Shown here piece by piece: positions 55,559-64,000 of a stretch of DNA of 64,000 nt. A program made the position numbers and the translations under genes. The stretch covers positions 62,001 to 126,000 of the forward strand of contig CALCJK010000001.1 of the NCBI GenBank assembly GCA_937967455.1, in the 5' to 3' direction. Numbering within the stretch: the stretch's first letter is position 1; every line of letters begins with the position of its first letter. The DNA is from an uncultured bacterium (GTDB lineage: Bacteria > Bacteroidota > Ignavibacteria > UBA10030 > BY39). Under the pieces are notes generated by a model. That model worked only from the letters and a program-made list of their open reading frames with translations, searched no databases and was not told the DNA's origin.

Positions 55559-56083
55559 CTAACTAACTTGTGTATCCGTCTTCTTTCCAAAAAGTTCGTG
55601 AAGAGATATACCACGCCGCATTGCAACTTCTTTGGCATCACTCATACTCATAAGTCCGCGTAAAGTAGCCTTAACAATATTATGAGGGTTGGTTGAACCA
55701 AGTGATTTTGTTAACACATCTTTTACACCTGCTAATTCCAAAACTGCGCGGACTCCACCACCAGCAATTAATCCAGTCCCTGGGGATGCTGGTTTTAAAA
55801 GTACTTTTGCTGCTCCATATTTGGAAATAACTGGATGTGGGATTGTACCTTTATAGATGCTAACTTCTACAATATTCTTTTTTGCATCATCAGTACCTTT
55901 TGCTATAGCATCACTTACTTCATTAGCTTTACCCAATCCAACACCTACATGACCATTTCCATCACCAACAACTACAATCGCATTAAAACTAAACCTTCGA
56001 CCACCTTTAACAACCTTAGCAACGCGGTTGATGTGTACAATTTTTTCTTTTAATTCTAATTCACTTGCTTTAAGTTTTGCCAA
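55559..56083 (-). CDS. rpsE: 30S ribosomal protein S5
   Basis: 174 residues. The dsRBD-like N-terminal domain has [40 protein letters not shown], followed by [33 protein letters not shown]. It contributes to decoding accuracy at the mRNA entry. A tRNA-Gln gene lies 38 bp upstream, between it and rplR. Confidence 0.98.
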   Translation of the reverse strand: MAKLKASELELKEKIVHINRVAKVVKGGRRFSFNAIVVVGDGNGHVGVGLGKANEVSDAIAKGTDDAKKNIVEVSIYKGTIPHPVISKYGAAKVLLKPASPGTGLIAGGGVRAVLELAGVKDVLTKSLGSTNPHNIVKATLRGLMSMSDAKEVAMRRGISLHELFGKKTDTQVS

Positions 56084-56121
56084 ATCTTATCTCCATAAAT
56101 TTTTATAAACAAAATTGACTG

Positions 56122-56192
56122 CTGCCGGGGGAGGATTCGAACCTCCTCATACGGCTCCAAAGGCCGCTGTCCTGCCATTAGACGACCCGGCA
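56122..56192 (-). tRNA. tRNA-Gln (anticodon TTG)
   Basis: The 71-nt minus-strand sequence folds into a full cloverleaf. The acceptor arms TGCCGGG/CCCGGCA pair fully, the D arm is GTC/GAC, the anticodon stem GCGGC/GCCGT encloses the loop CTTTGGA with anticodon TTG, and the T arm is GGAGG-TTCGAAT-CCTCC. The discriminator base is G, as in tRNA-Gln, and the 3' CCA is not encoded. It lies 8 bp before the rplR stop side and 38 bp from rpsE, inside the ribosomal protein region on the same strand. Confidence 0.96.
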
Positions 56193-56200
56193 AAATATTT

Positions 56201-56569
56201 TTAAAATTGCAGACCACCTTCTCGGGCACCTTCTGCTATTGCTTTTACTTTGCCGTGGTATCTATATCCACTTCTGTCAAATACAACTTTAGTTATATTT
56301 TTTTCAAGTGCTAATTTCGCCAAATGCTTACCTACTATTTTCGCCTTCTCTATCTTTGATTTGATATTAGATAACTCTTCTTGCAAATCTTTCGATTTAG
56401 TGGATGCAAAGGCTAATGTATTACCTTTGGTATCATCGATTATTTGTGCATATATATGTTTCAAGCTTCGGTAAACCGAGAGCCTTGGTCTTTCAGGTGT
56501 ACCGAAAATTTTTTTTCTTATGTGCTTTTTTATTCGATCTCTTTTCTTAAATTTGGATTTATTAATCAT
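56201..56569 (-). CDS. rplR: 50S ribosomal protein L18
   Basis: 122 residues from [24 protein letters not shown], with the track's four extra N-terminal residues judged less likely; neither ATG has a strong ribosome-binding site, so the choice is tentative. [20 protein letters not shown] and the C-terminal [26 protein letters not shown] identify L18, which binds 5S rRNA. It precedes the tRNA-Gln gene by 8 bp. Confidence 0.96.
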   Translation of the reverse strand: MINKSKFKKRDRIKKHIRKKIFGTPERPRLSVYRSLKHIYAQIIDDTKGNTLAFASTKSKDLQEELSNIKSKIEKAKIVGKHLAKLALEKNITKVVFDRSGYRYHGKVKAIAEGAREGGLQF

Positions 56570-56587
56570 CTTAAATTCCATTTATTT

Positions 56588-57139
56588 TTACTTTGTTCCA
56601 GCTGATGCAGCAGCTTTTCCTGCTTTCCTTCTAATATATTCACCTTCATATTTTATTCCTTTACCTTTATATGGTTCAGGTGGCCTGAAGGATCTTATTT
56701 TCGCTGCAACCAAACCAACTAAATGTTTATCAATTCCTGAAATTGTTATATTTGTCGGTGTAGGCACCTCTATTTTTATTCCATCTGGAGGAGAAAAATA
56801 AATTGGGTGTGAGTATCCAAGTGCTAGCTGAATACCTTTTCCTTTGGGTTCAGCTTTATAACCGACTCCAACAATTTCTAATTTTTTCTGAAATCCTTGT
56901 GAAACTCCATGTATCATATTAGCTATTAAAGCTCTCCATAATCCATGCAAAGCTTTCACTCTTTTCTCATCTGAAATACGCTTTAAAAGGATTTCGTTTC
57001 CATTTACTTCAACTTCAATCTCATTTACCTTTTCTGCTTTTAATGTTCCTTTGGGCCCAGTTACGCTTATAATATTTCCTTGGATGTTAATCTTAACATC
57101 TTTTGGAATTGGTATTGGTTTTCTTCCTATTCTTGACAC
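56588..57139 (-). CDS. rplF: 50S ribosomal protein L6
   Basis: 183 residues. MSRIGRKPIPIPKDVKINIQGN and the second-repeat signature PEPYKGKGIKYEGEYIRRKAGKAA are diagnostic. The two tandem L6 domains contact 23S rRNA near the factor-binding region. It starts 17 bp after rpsH. Confidence 0.98.
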   Translation of the reverse strand: MSRIGRKPIPIPKDVKINIQGNIISVTGPKGTLKAEKVNEIEVEVNGNEILLKRISDEKRVKALHGLWRALIANMIHGVSQGFQKKLEIVGVGYKAEPKGKGIQLALGYSHPIYFSPPDGIKIEVPTPTNITISGIDKHLVGLVAAKIRSFRPPEPYKGKGIKYEGEYIRRKAGKAAASAGTK

Positions 57140-57156
57140 TTTAAATGCTCCTTATA

Positions 57157-57552
57157 TTACCATATATGACATATGATTTCACCACCGACTTTTTCCTGAC
57201 GAGCTTCTTGGTCAGTCATAATTCCTTTTGGTGTAGAAATTATTGCTATACCTAAACCACCTAAGACTTTTGGTAGTTCGTCAGCTTTTTTATAAACCCT
57301 CAAGCCAGGTTTACTGATTCTCTTTAATCCATTAATAACACTTTTACCTGCATTATATTTCAAAAGAATCACCAAAATACCCGATTTATTATCAGGTTTT
57401 TCAATATAATCGATAATATATTTCTTTTCTTTTAAAATTCTTGTTATTTCTCGCTTCAAATGTGAAGAGGGTATTTCAACTTTTTTTTGATTCGCTTTTA
57501 TAGCATTTCGAATTCTTGTTAAATAGTCTGCTATTGGATCTGTTACGCTCAT
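57157..57552 (-). CDS. rpsH: 30S ribosomal protein S8
   Basis: 131 residues. [28 protein letters not shown] opens it, and [34 protein letters not shown] is the conserved C-terminal motif. It is a primary 16S rRNA binder and in E. coli the translational repressor of the spc operon; no obvious S8-site mimic was recognised here. Confidence 0.98.
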   Translation of the reverse strand: MSVTDPIADYLTRIRNAIKANQKKVEIPSSHLKREITRILKEKKYIIDYIEKPDNKSGILVILLKYNAGKSVINGLKRISKPGLRVYKKADELPKVLGGLGIAIISTPKGIMTDQEARQEKVGGEIICHIW

Positions 57553-57589
57553 AATTATCCGATTATTTTATTTTTAACATTTTAGAATA

Positions 57590-57775
57590 CTACCAACTTG
57601 CTTTACGAACACCTGGAATTTTTCCATCAAGTGCCATTTGACGGAAACACAATCTACATATTCCATACTTTCTGATATATGCTCTTGGTCGCCCACAAAT
57701 ATTACATCTATTATGTTGACGAACTTCATATTTGGGTGTTTTCTTTGCTTTCACCCGCATTGCTAATCTTGCCAA
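57590..57775 (-). CDS. rpsZ: 30S ribosomal protein S14, zinc-binding (type Z)
   Basis: 61 residues, the short form. [20 protein letters not shown] provides a complete C-x2-C-x12-C-x2-C zinc site, and [18 protein letters not shown] is the conserved tail. It sits in the 30S head. Between rplE and rpsH in the standard order. Confidence 0.98.
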   Translation of the reverse strand: MARLAMRVKAKKTPKYEVRQHNRCNICGRPRAYIRKYGICRLCFRQMALDGKIPGVRKASW

Positions 57776-57788
57776 GTAATGCTCCTTT

Positions 57789-58421
57789 TTATGTTTGTGG
57801 TTTTACAAAAGGCATTCCAAATGCTTTCAACAATTCGTATGCCTCCTGATCAGTTTTTGCAGTTGTAACAAATGTTATATCCATACCGAAAATTTTTGTA
57901 ACTTTATCAACATCAATTTCAGGAAAAATTATTTGTTCTTTAATACCGACTGTATAGTTTCCCCTTCCATCAAAGGATTTGTCAGATAATCCTCTAAAGT
58001 CACGGATACGGGGCATTGCAATGTTAATCAATCTATCAAAAAATTCATACATTCTTTGTTTTCTTAATGTTACGCGAATTCCAATTGGCATTCCAGCTCT
58101 TAGCTTAAAGTTTGATATTGCCTGTTTGGATTTGGTTACAACAACTTTTTGACCAACTATCATTTCAAGATCCTTTGCAATAACTTCTATTATTTTGGGA
58201 TCTTGAGTTGCCTGTCCTACACCAACATTTATACATATCTTATCGAGTTTTGGAACTTGTGCAGAACTTTTGTAATTGAATATTTCTTTAAGTTTAGGTA
58301 CAATTTCGTTCTTGTATAATTCGGCTAACCTAGGCGTAACACCTTTTTCTATAGCTGATTCAGCTTGGGTATTGGTTTTTTGCTCTTTTACATTTTTTTC
58401 AGATTTTTCTTTTTTTGCCAT
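57789..58421 (-). CDS. rplE: 50S ribosomal protein L5 with N-terminal extension
   Basis: 210 residues, about 30 longer than usual because of a charged N-terminal extension ([19 protein letters not shown]) before the normal start region [50 protein letters not shown] and [28 protein letters not shown] are diagnostic. It binds 5S rRNA and contacts P-site tRNA. An internal start cannot be excluded, but no Met lies near the domain boundary. Confidence 0.96.
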   Translation of the reverse strand: MAKKEKSEKNVKEQKTNTQAESAIEKGVTPRLAELYKNEIVPKLKEIFNYKSSAQVPKLDKICINVGVGQATQDPKIIEVIAKDLEMIVGQKVVVTKSKQAISNFKLRAGMPIGIRVTLRKQRMYEFFDRLINIAMPRIRDFRGLSDKSFDGRGNYTVGIKEQIIFPEIDVDKVTKIFGMDITFVTTAKTDQEAYELLKAFGMPFVKPQT

Positions 58422-58437
58422 AATATTTTCTTATTTA

Positions 58438-58761
58438 TTAAAACATTTCGTTACAACTTTTACAGATGCGCATAAATTGTTTTTTATTGGTCAGAGCATC
58501 TTTAATACGTTTACGACCGATCCTTGAAGGTTCATTACATTTTGGGCAAATTACCATCACATTTGAAACATGTATTGGAGCTTCTTTTTGCACAATTCCA
58601 CCTTGTGGATTTTTTTGTGAAGGCCGAGAATGCCTTTTTGTAATATTAACACCTTCAACGATTACTCTTGACTTATCGGGAAAAACTTTTAATACTTTTC
58701 CAGTTTTACCTCTTGCGTTTCCGCTAATTACTAAAACATTGTCGTTTTTATGAACTTTCAT
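58438..58761 (-). CDS. rplX: 50S ribosomal protein L24
   Basis: 107 residues. The KOW motif ([25 protein letters not shown]) lies at the N-terminus, [30 protein letters not shown] follows, and two CxxC pairs (CPKC, CKSC) near the C-terminus form a probable zinc ribbon. It initiates 50S assembly and lines the exit tunnel mouth. 10 bp after rplN. Confidence 0.97.
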   Translation of the reverse strand: MKVHKNDNVLVISGNARGKTGKVLKVFPDKSRVIVEGVNITKRHSRPSQKNPQGGIVQKEAPIHVSNVMVICPKCNEPSRIGRKRIKDALTNKKQFMRICKSCNEMF

Positions 58762-58771
58762 TTTTTTTCCT

Positions 58772-59140
58772 TTATAACACTTCTGGTGCTAATGAGATTA
58801 TTTTCATAAAATTTTTTTCACGCAGTTCACGGGCAACAGGTCCAAAAATTCTTGTTCCACGGGGTTCGCCCTGTGCGTTTAAAAGGACTGCTGCATTTTC
58901 GTCAAATCTAATATAAGAGCCATCATTTCGGCGAATTTCTTTTGTAGTTCTGACTATTACAGCGCGAGAAACTTCACCTTTTTTTACTGCTGCACCGGGA
59001 ATTGCACTTTTAATTGATACAACAATTAAATCTCCTACCGTTGCATAGCGCTTATCGTGCCCGCCTAAAACTCTAATACAGCGGACTTTTTTCGCGCCTG
59101 AATTATCAGCTACAACTAGATTTGTTTCTTCCTGAATCAT
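58772..59140 (-). CDS. rplN: 50S ribosomal protein L14
   Basis: 122 residues. [27 protein letters not shown] and [29 protein letters not shown] are diagnostic. It lies at the subunit interface, the docking site of the silencing factor RsfS in many bacteria. 20 bp after rpsQ. Confidence 0.98.
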   Translation of the reverse strand: MIQEETNLVVADNSGAKKVRCIRVLGGHDKRYATVGDLIVVSIKSAIPGAAVKKGEVSRAVIVRTTKEIRRNDGSYIRFDENAAVLLNAQGEPRGTRIFGPVARELREKNFMKIISLAPEVL

Positions 59141-59160
59141 TTTTATAATTCCTTTTTCAA

Positions 59161-59421
59161 TTACTTAGCTTTTTCAATAATTTCAACAAGCCGCCAGCAT
59201 TTGTTCTTACTTAAAGGTCTTGTTTCCATAATTTTAACCACATCACCAATCTTAGCTTCTTGCTTTTCATCGTGCGCCATTAGTTTAGTAGTCCTAGTAA
59301 AATATTTCTTATATAAAGGATGTGGCACCTTTCTTTCAACTGCAACTACTATACTTTTTTGCATTTTATTGCTAACAACTTTCCCAATTCTAACTTTTCT
59401 CATTGATCTTTCTTGAGTCAT
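59161..59421 (-). CDS. rpsQ: 30S ribosomal protein S17
   Basis: 86 residues, OB fold. [45 protein letters not shown] and the [24 protein letters not shown] ending identify it. The ATG at 59421 overlaps the rpmC stop by 4 bp (ATGA), which supports this start over the second Met six codons later. Confidence 0.97.
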   Translation of the reverse strand: MTQERSMRKVRIGKVVSNKMQKSIVVAVERKVPHPLYKKYFTRTTKLMAHDEKQEAKIGDVVKIMETRPLSKNKCWRLVEIIEKAK

Positions 59422-59639
59422 TGCTCTGCCTCTTTCATTTTTGCTTGCTTTTGTTTTTCAACTAAAACCGTTTTCAATCTTGCAATATTCCTACGGACTA
59501 ATCTAACCTGGATAGGGCTTGATAGCTGTCGAGTTGCAAGTTGAAATTTAAGATGACTCAAATTAATTTCTTCATCTTGAATTCTTTTCTTGATTTCATC
59601 AATAGATAGTTGTCTTATTTCATGTGCTTTCATTTTCAT
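59418..59639 (-). CDS. rpmC: 50S ribosomal protein L29
   Basis: 73 residues, two antiparallel helices. [36 protein letters not shown] and the [15 protein letters not shown] helix are typical. It sits beside the exit tunnel near the trigger-factor site. It begins 3 bp after rplP; a second Met at codon 3 is an alternative start. Confidence 0.96.
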   Translation of the reverse strand: MKMKAHEIRQLSIDEIKKRIQDEEINLSHLKFQLATRQLSSPIQVRLVRRNIARLKTVLVEKQKQAKMKEAEQ

Positions 59640-59642
59640 ATT

Positions 59643-60065
59643 TTAACCACCTTCATAACCTGGTCTAATTACCATTTTACTTTTTATTGGAAGTTTTCTA
59701 CTTGCAATATACATTGCTTCTTCAGCCAGTGCTTTTTTAATTCCGCCTAGTTCAAACATAATGGTGCCGGGTTTTACAACCGCCACCCAGAATTCAGGGG
59801 CACCTTTTCCACTTCCCATTCTAGTTTCTGCTGGTTTCTTTGTAACTGACTTATCAGGGAATATTCTTATCCAGACTTTACCTTCTCTTTTCATAAGGCG
59901 CGTAAGTGCAACACGAGCAGCTTCGATCTGTCGCTGTGTAATCCAACCTGGTTGAAGAGCTTTCAAACCAAAATCTCCAAATGCAATTGTTGCTCCACGA
60001 GTAGCTTTGCCTTTCATCCTACCTCGTTGCGATTTTCTATATTTTACTCTTTTAGGTATTAACAT
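59643..60065 (-). CDS. rplP: 50S ribosomal protein L16
   Basis: 140 residues. [24 protein letters not shown], the [31 protein letters not shown] segment and GTIMFELGG are diagnostic. It organises the A-site finger region next to the peptidyl-transferase centre. 15 bp after rpsC. Confidence 0.98.
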   Translation of the reverse strand: MLIPKRVKYRKSQRGRMKGKATRGATIAFGDFGLKALQPGWITQRQIEAARVALTRLMKREGKVWIRIFPDKSVTKKPAETRMGSGKGAPEFWVAVVKPGTIMFELGGIKKALAEEAMYIASRKLPIKSKMVIRPGYEGG

Positions 60066-60080
60066 TTTATATCACCATAG

Positions 60081-60719
60081 TTATATAGTTGTTCCACTTA
60101 ATATTTCACCTTTACATATCCACACTTTTACGCCGATAGCACCATAAATAGTTTGTGCTGTTGCTGTAGCATAATCAATATCAGCGCGTAATGTGTGCAA
60201 TGGAATTCTACCTTCTTTGTATTGTTCTGTTCTTGCTATCTCAGCACCACCAAGCCTGCCTGAACACATAACGCGAACTCCTTCTGCACCCATTCTCATA
60301 GCAGAAGTAATTGCGCTCTTCATTGCACGACGGAATGAGATTCTTCCTTCTATCTGCGTTGCAATTGTTTCAGCCAACAAATAAGCATCAAGTTCAGGAC
60401 GTTTTATTTCACTTATCAATAATTTTACGTCTTTGTTAGTTATTGTCTTCAATTCTTCTTCAAGTTTAGTAATTTCCTGACCGCTCCTACCAATAACCAC
60501 TCCAGGCCGAGAAGTATGTATTGTAATTTTTGCTTGTTTTGCTGTCCGCTCAATAAATATTTTTGATATACCAGCCTTCTTTAAACGAGTTCGAATATAA
60601 TTACGAATTTTAATATCTTCTAATAATTTCCCGCTGCTATTCTTTGGCTCAAACCAATTTGAATCCCAACTTTTATTGATTCCTAATCTAAGTCCTATTG
60701 GATTTGTTTTTTGACCCAT
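60081..60719 (-). CDS. rpsC: 30S ribosomal protein S3
   Basis: 212 residues. [23 protein letters not shown], the KH domain [14 protein letters not shown]-type motif ([21 protein letters not shown]) and the C-terminal half with [37 protein letters not shown] are diagnostic. It forms the mRNA entry with S4 and S5. It lies 1 bp after rplV. Confidence 0.98.
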   Translation of the reverse strand: MGQKTNPIGLRLGINKSWDSNWFEPKNSSGKLLEDIKIRNYIRTRLKKAGISKIFIERTAKQAKITIHTSRPGVVIGRSGQEITKLEEELKTITNKDVKLLISEIKRPELDAYLLAETIATQIEGRISFRRAMKSAITSAMRMGAEGVRVMCSGRLGGAEIARTEQYKEGRIPLHTLRADIDYATATAQTIYGAIGVKVWICKGEILSGTTI

Positions 60720-60720
60720 A

Positions 60721-61113
60721 TTACTCCTTTTCAGCTTTCTCGGTCTTTTGAGTTATTGGTTTAGTTCCTTCTTCATGCTCAGCTACTACAATTGTAAGAT
60801 GATTTGATCTTTTTAAAATTCTATATGCTCGTCCCATTGGTGCCGGCAATATTCGCTTCATTGAAGGTCCACCATCAACAAAAGCGTTTTTAACATATAT
60901 ATTTTGTGTGTCAATACGTTTTCCTTCTGCTTTGTTCTGCAAATTTGAAATAGCTGAACGTAACACTTTCTCCACCACCTTTGATGCGTGTTTAGGTGAA
61001 AAATGTAATATTGAAAGAGCTTCTTCTACATTTTTACCACGGATTAAATCTACTACCAGGCGCATCTTCCTTGGGGAGGAAGGAATATATCTATTTATTG
61101 CTTTTGCTTCCAT
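60721..61113 (-). CDS. rplV: 50S ribosomal protein L22
   Basis: 130 residues from ATG 61113 ([18 protein letters not shown]), chosen because GGAGAA lies 4 bp upstream and overlaps the track's earlier [45 protein letters not shown] and [16 protein letters not shown] are typical. Its beta-hairpin lines the exit tunnel. A Glu/Lys-rich tail follows the core. Confidence 0.97.
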   Translation of the reverse strand: MEAKAINRYIPSSPRKMRLVVDLIRGKNVEEALSILHFSPKHASKVVEKVLRSAISNLQNKAEGKRIDTQNIYVKNAFVDGGPSMKRILPAPMGRAYRILKRSNHLTIVVAEHEEGTKPITQKTEKAEKE

Positions 61114-61136
61114 AAGATTCTCCATTCTTTATCCGC

Positions 61137-61418
61137 TTATCCTGTTGTAGCTTCTGTTTTAAGACCCGGGTGGCCACGGAATATGCGTGTTGGAGCAAAT
61201 TCTCCTAATTTGTGTCCTACCATTCCCTCATGTACATATACAGGGATAAATTTATTACCATTGTGAACTGTAAAAGTAAGACCAACAAATTCTGGAGTTA
61301 TAGTGGATGATCTTGCATATGTTTTAATTACAGATTTTTTGCCAGATTTTTGCATTTCCTGTACTTTTTTAAGAAGCTTAGGATCAACATATGGACCTTT
61401 TTTAATTGAACGACTCAT
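61137..61418 (-). CDS. rpsS: 30S ribosomal protein S19
   Basis: 93 residues. [19 protein letters not shown] and [30 protein letters not shown] are diagnostic. It forms a head complex with S13 close to the A site. 13 bp after rplB. Confidence 0.98.
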   Translation of the reverse strand: MSRSIKKGPYVDPKLLKKVQEMQKSGKKSVIKTYARSSTITPEFVGLTFTVHNGNKFIPVYVHEGMVGHKLGEFAPTRIFRGHPGLKTEATTG

Positions 61419-61431
61419 AGTTTCAACTTAA

Positions 61432-62265
61432 TTATTTTTTAGTTCTTCGTTTAATTATATATTTATTAGATAATTTTCTAACTTTTCGAGTTTTCTTTCC
61501 TTTTGTATGCCAACCCCAAGGCGAGACAGGATGAGGATTTCCTTGAGGAGCCTTACCTTCACCACCACCATGAGGATGATCAACGGGATTTTGAACAACA
61601 CCACGCGACTGTGGTCTTATACCTAACCATCGTGAACGACCAGCTTTTCCAATACTTATGTTTTCATGTTCAAGATTACTTACAAAGCCAATAGTTGCAT
61701 AGCACTTTGCATGCAATTTTCTGATTTCCCCAGAAGGCATTCGAACTGTAACAAAATCACCTTCTTTAGCCATAATTTGAATTGAGACACCAGCACTTCT
61801 TGCGAGTTGTCCACCTTTTCCCGGTTTTAATTCAACATTATGTACAAATTCACCTACTGGAACATTTCCAAGTGGCATTGAATTTCCTACCTTAATTTCT
61901 GCCTCTGGTCCAGAGACGAGTGTCTCACCAACTTTTAAACCATTTGGTGCAAGTATGTATCTCTTCTCACCATCTTTATAAGTTAATAAAGCGATACGAG
62001 CTGAACGGTTCGGGTCATATTCAATTGCTGTCACTTTTGCTTCAATTCCGATTTTGTCTCTCTTGAAATCGATAATTCTATATAAACGTTTATGTCCGCC
62101 ACCTCTATGACGCGAGGTGATGCGACCTGTATTATTTCGTCCACCTGTTTTTTTAAGAGGTTCGACTAGAGATTTTTCGGGAACTGTTTTAGTAATCTCT
62201 TCGAACCCTGGAACTGTCATCCAACGTGTTCCAGGTGTAATTGGTTTTAGTTTTCTTATTGCCAT
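61432..62265 (-). CDS. rplB: 50S ribosomal protein L2
   Basis: 277 residues. [37 protein letters not shown] and the highly conserved C-terminal [19 protein letters not shown] with HPVSPWG are present. It is needed for subunit joining and peptidyl-transferase activity. AAGGAA precedes the ATG, just after a structured 70-bp gap from rplW. Confidence 0.98.
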   Translation of the reverse strand: MAIRKLKPITPGTRWMTVPGFEEITKTVPEKSLVEPLKKTGGRNNTGRITSRHRGGGHKRLYRIIDFKRDKIGIEAKVTAIEYDPNRSARIALLTYKDGEKRYILAPNGLKVGETLVSGPEAEIKVGNSMPLGNVPVGEFVHNVELKPGKGGQLARSAGVSIQIMAKEGDFVTVRMPSGEIRKLHAKCYATIGFVSNLEHENISIGKAGRSRWLGIRPQSRGVVQNPVDHPHGGGEGKAPQGNPHPVSPWGWHTKGKKTRKVRKLSNKYIIKRRTKK

Positions 62266-62281
62266 ATTTCATTTATTCCTT

Positions 62282-62322
62282 GGTCAGATAATATGAGTAT
62301 TTAAGTTACTCTTTTCCTGACC
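62282..62322 (-). other. Two-helix RNA hairpin in the rplW-rplB gap
   Basis: On the minus strand GGTCAG and CTGACC enclose an inner hairpin GAGTA-ACTTAAA-TACTC, separated from the outer stem by asymmetric A/T-rich internal loops. The gap of 70 bp is the largest between protein genes in the ribosomal region. No T-run follows, so it is not a terminator; the outer stem ends just before the rplB ribosome-binding site. Confidence 0.5.
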
Positions 62323-62335
62323 CGCAAAGAATGGA

Positions 62336-62629
62336 TTATATATTTTCAAAGAATTCTATCTTATCACCTTCTTTAAGTGTTACGATAGCTTTTTTCCATT
62401 GTGCGGTTCTGCCTGTAAAGCGCCCGCGGCGGGTCAATTGAGTTTTCTGTTTTCCTTTATAATTAATTGTTCTTACGCTTAATACTTTTACATTAAACTT
62501 TTTTTCGATTGCTTTTTGTATTTCAATTTTATTAGCATTTCTTTCAACTTCAAAAGCATATTGCCTTTTTGCTTCTAGCTCTGTCATCTTTTCAGTAACT
62601 ATTGGTCTGAATATTATCGTAGTATTCAT
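62336..62629 (-). CDS. rplW: 50S ribosomal protein L23
   Basis: 97 residues. [56 protein letters not shown] is the L23 core. It lies at the tunnel exit and docks trigger factor, SRP and SecYEG. 15 bp after rplD. Confidence 0.97.
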   Translation of the reverse strand: MNTTIIFRPIVTEKMTELEAKRQYAFEVERNANKIEIQKAIEKKFNVKVLSVRTINYKGKQKTQLTRRGRFTGRTAQWKKAIVTLKEGDKIEFFENI

Positions 62630-62644
62630 AAAATTCTCTTTGTA

Positions 62645-63268
62645 TTAAAAAGTTTTTTGCAATTCTTCAACAGCACTTTTCTGGAATAATAAAACTTTAT
62701 TATTCATAATATCATATGTTGATACTTTATTTGCTTCGATTATATTGAGATTTGGAATATTTCTTGAAGCAAGATAAAGTTTTTTATCTGTTTGTGGAAC
62801 TATAAATAATGTTTTTTTACTTTCAAGTTTTAGAGCTTTTAATATAGAGAACATATTTTTAGTTTTAGGTTCTTCGAATGTGAAATCTTCAACGATTTTT
62901 ATATCAGATTCCTTAGCTCTATAACTTAGAGCGGATTTTCTGGCTAACTTTTTTACTTTTTCTGGAAGAGAAATTGAATAATCTCTTGGAACTGGTCCAA
63001 AAATTGTCCCTCCACCTTTCCAGAGTGGAGATCTGAAACTACCAACTCGAGCTCTACCAGTATGTTTTTGTCTCCAGGGTTTTTTGCCAGTACCACTAAC
63101 TTCTGCTCTAGTTTTTGTTTTATGTGTGCCTTGCCTTTGATTTGCAAGATAAGCACGAACAGCTAAATAAATAGCATGATCATTTGGTTCAATTCCAAAA
63201 ACACTAGGATCGAGTGTAATTTTTTCGCCACTCGGAGTTCCATCTTTTTTGTAAACTTCAAGTTCCAT
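62645..63268 (-). CDS. rplD: 50S ribosomal protein L4
   Basis: 207 residues. The tunnel loop shows QRQGTHKTKTRAEVSGTGKKPWRQKHTGRARVGSFRSPLWKGGGTIFGP, diagnostic of L4. In E. coli it also represses the S10 operon through the leader upstream of rpsJ; that leader is outside this window. 2 bp after rplC. Confidence 0.98.
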   Translation of the reverse strand: MELEVYKKDGTPSGEKITLDPSVFGIEPNDHAIYLAVRAYLANQRQGTHKTKTRAEVSGTGKKPWRQKHTGRARVGSFRSPLWKGGGTIFGPVPRDYSISLPEKVKKLARKSALSYRAKESDIKIVEDFTFEEPKTKNMFSILKALKLESKKTLFIVPQTDKKLYLASRNIPNLNIIEANKVSTYDIMNNKVLLFQKSAVEELQKTF

Positions 63269-63270
63269 TT

Positions 63271-63900
63271 TTATTTAGATTCTTTATGAATTTCTAAGTA
63301 ACAGTTAATATGACCAGGAACAGAACCTTTAACAAGTAAAAGGTTAGATTCCGGAATTACCTGAACAACTTTCAAATTTTTGATTGTTGTTCGTTTATTG
63401 CCCATACGTCCAGCCATTCGCTGACCTTTGAATACTCTAGATGGATAAGAACTACCTCCAATCGAACCAGGTGCTCTTACACGATCACTTTGGCCATGAG
63501 TCGTAGAACCGCCGCCAAAATGATGTCTTTTTACAACACCTTGAAAACCTCTTCCTTTGGAATTGCCTGAAACTGATACGATATCTCCTTTGGAGAAAAT
63601 ATTTTCCACTTTAATAACATCACCCAATTTAAAGTTAGAGATATCGAATCCTTTAAATTCACGCAATACCTTTTTTGGAGTAATTCCAGCTCTTTCAAAG
63701 TGTCCTTTTAGAGGTTTAGTAACATTCTTTGCCTTTTTATCTTCAAATCCTAACTGAATTGCGTTATATCCATCTTTCTCTGCAGTTTTGATTTGAGTTA
63801 TAAAACAAGGACCAGCTTCGATTATAGTGCATGGAATAACTTCACCATGTTCATCAAAAATACTTGTCATTCCTATTTTTTTACCTAATATTCCAGTCAT
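63271..63900 (-). CDS. rplC: 50S ribosomal protein L3
   Basis: 209 residues. [30 protein letters not shown] opens it, and [52 protein letters not shown] is the L3 signature including the glutamine that PrmB methylates in other bacteria. An early 50S assembly protein. 40 bp after rpsJ. Confidence 0.98.
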   Translation of the reverse strand: MTGILGKKIGMTSIFDEHGEVIPCTIIEAGPCFITQIKTAEKDGYNAIQLGFEDKKAKNVTKPLKGHFERAGITPKKVLREFKGFDISNFKLGDVIKVENIFSKGDIVSVSGNSKGRGFQGVVKRHHFGGGSTTHGQSDRVRAPGSIGGSSYPSRVFKGQRMAGRMGNKRTTIKNLKVVQVIPESNLLLVKGSVPGHINCYLEIHKESK

Positions 63901-63940
63901 TTTTTATCAGATGAATTTATTTTAAAATTTTCTTTAAGAA

Positions 63941-64000
63941 TTACACTTTAATTTCCACTTCGACTCCAGCTGGTAGCTCAAGTTTCATCAATGATTCAAC
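63941..64000 (-). CDS. rpsJ: 30S ribosomal protein S10, C-terminal end (cut by window edge)
   Basis: The frame entering from the right edge reads VESLMKLELPAGVEVEIKV and ends at a TAA (63941-63943). This is the C-terminus of S10 (typically VDALMKLDLPAGVDVEIKV), and its place before rplC is standard. The remainder lies outside the window. Confidence 0.93.
   Translation of the reverse strand, partial: VESLMKLELPAGVEVEIKV

Noticed and set aside
1-64000. CRISPR array or other regular short repeats
   Set aside because: No regularly spaced direct repeats were seen; similarity within the window is between paralogous genes only.

Overview
The window is AT-rich bacterial chromosome from a member of the Fibrobacterota-Chlorobiota-Bacteroidota (FCB) group, most likely an Ignavibacteria-like lineage. 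The evidence is three very large secreted proteins with C-terminal type IX secretion (T9SS) sorting domains, three PorV/PorQ-type outer-membrane proteins, two TonB-dependent receptors with an N-terminal carboxypeptidase-regulatory-like domain, a 31-residue AURKAIP1/COX24-type ribosomal protein and a dolichol-kinase-like gene end. Shine-Dalgarno sites (GGAG/AAGGAG) and sigma70-like promoters (TTGACA-17-TATATT) are visible. Almost everything is on the minus strand, so genes are transcribed from high to low coordinates. No CRISPR array, insertion sequence, integrase or prophage was seen.

Layout by coordinate. Positions 1-576 (+) hold the end of a dolichol/polyprenol kinase-like gene and a nucleoside 2-deoxyribosyltransferase-like gene. 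Positions 536-21247 (-) hold a long run of mostly housekeeping genes: a GT39-like glycosyltransferase, a membrane Fe-S oxidoreductase of HdrD/GlpC type, a PhzF isomerase, YjbQ, RdgB, RadA, NadK, a DUF1844 protein, a small polysaccharide group (GT2, O-antigen ligase-like, and a second GT2 broken by an internal deletion), LeuRS, an amidohydrolase, a receiver-only response regulator overlapping a P-loop ATPase, a HIT protein, a second-type EF-G, and DUF948 and YtxH proteins. Position 21437 begins a lone plus-strand membrane transporter-like gene with its own promoter. Positions 22589-28020 (-) carry a P-loop kinase-like protein, a 5'-nucleotidase family protein, the small ribosomal protein, a TPR protein, an HU-like protein, SppA and a CNNM/CBS membrane protein.

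Positions 28024-48818 (-) are the most distinctive part. A three-gene cassette (TonB receptor, giant T9SS-sorted surface protein, PorV/PorQ-like barrel) occurs twice in tandem. A third, scattered set (PorV, ssb, T9SS protein) lies downstream together with a beta-propeller protein. The receptors, cargo proteins and barrels are paralogues of one another, which suggests a duplicated surface export or assembly system.

Positions 49392-64000 (-) are the continuous S10-spc-alpha ribosomal protein region from rpsJ (cut by the window edge) to rplQ, with secY, map, infA and rpoA. It is interrupted only by a tRNA-Gln gene between rplR and rpsE, and adk is absent. It ends in a strong terminator, followed by a 561-bp non-coding stretch that carries the promoter of the first TonB cassette. 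Functions are assigned from motifs and family knowledge only; no database search was run.
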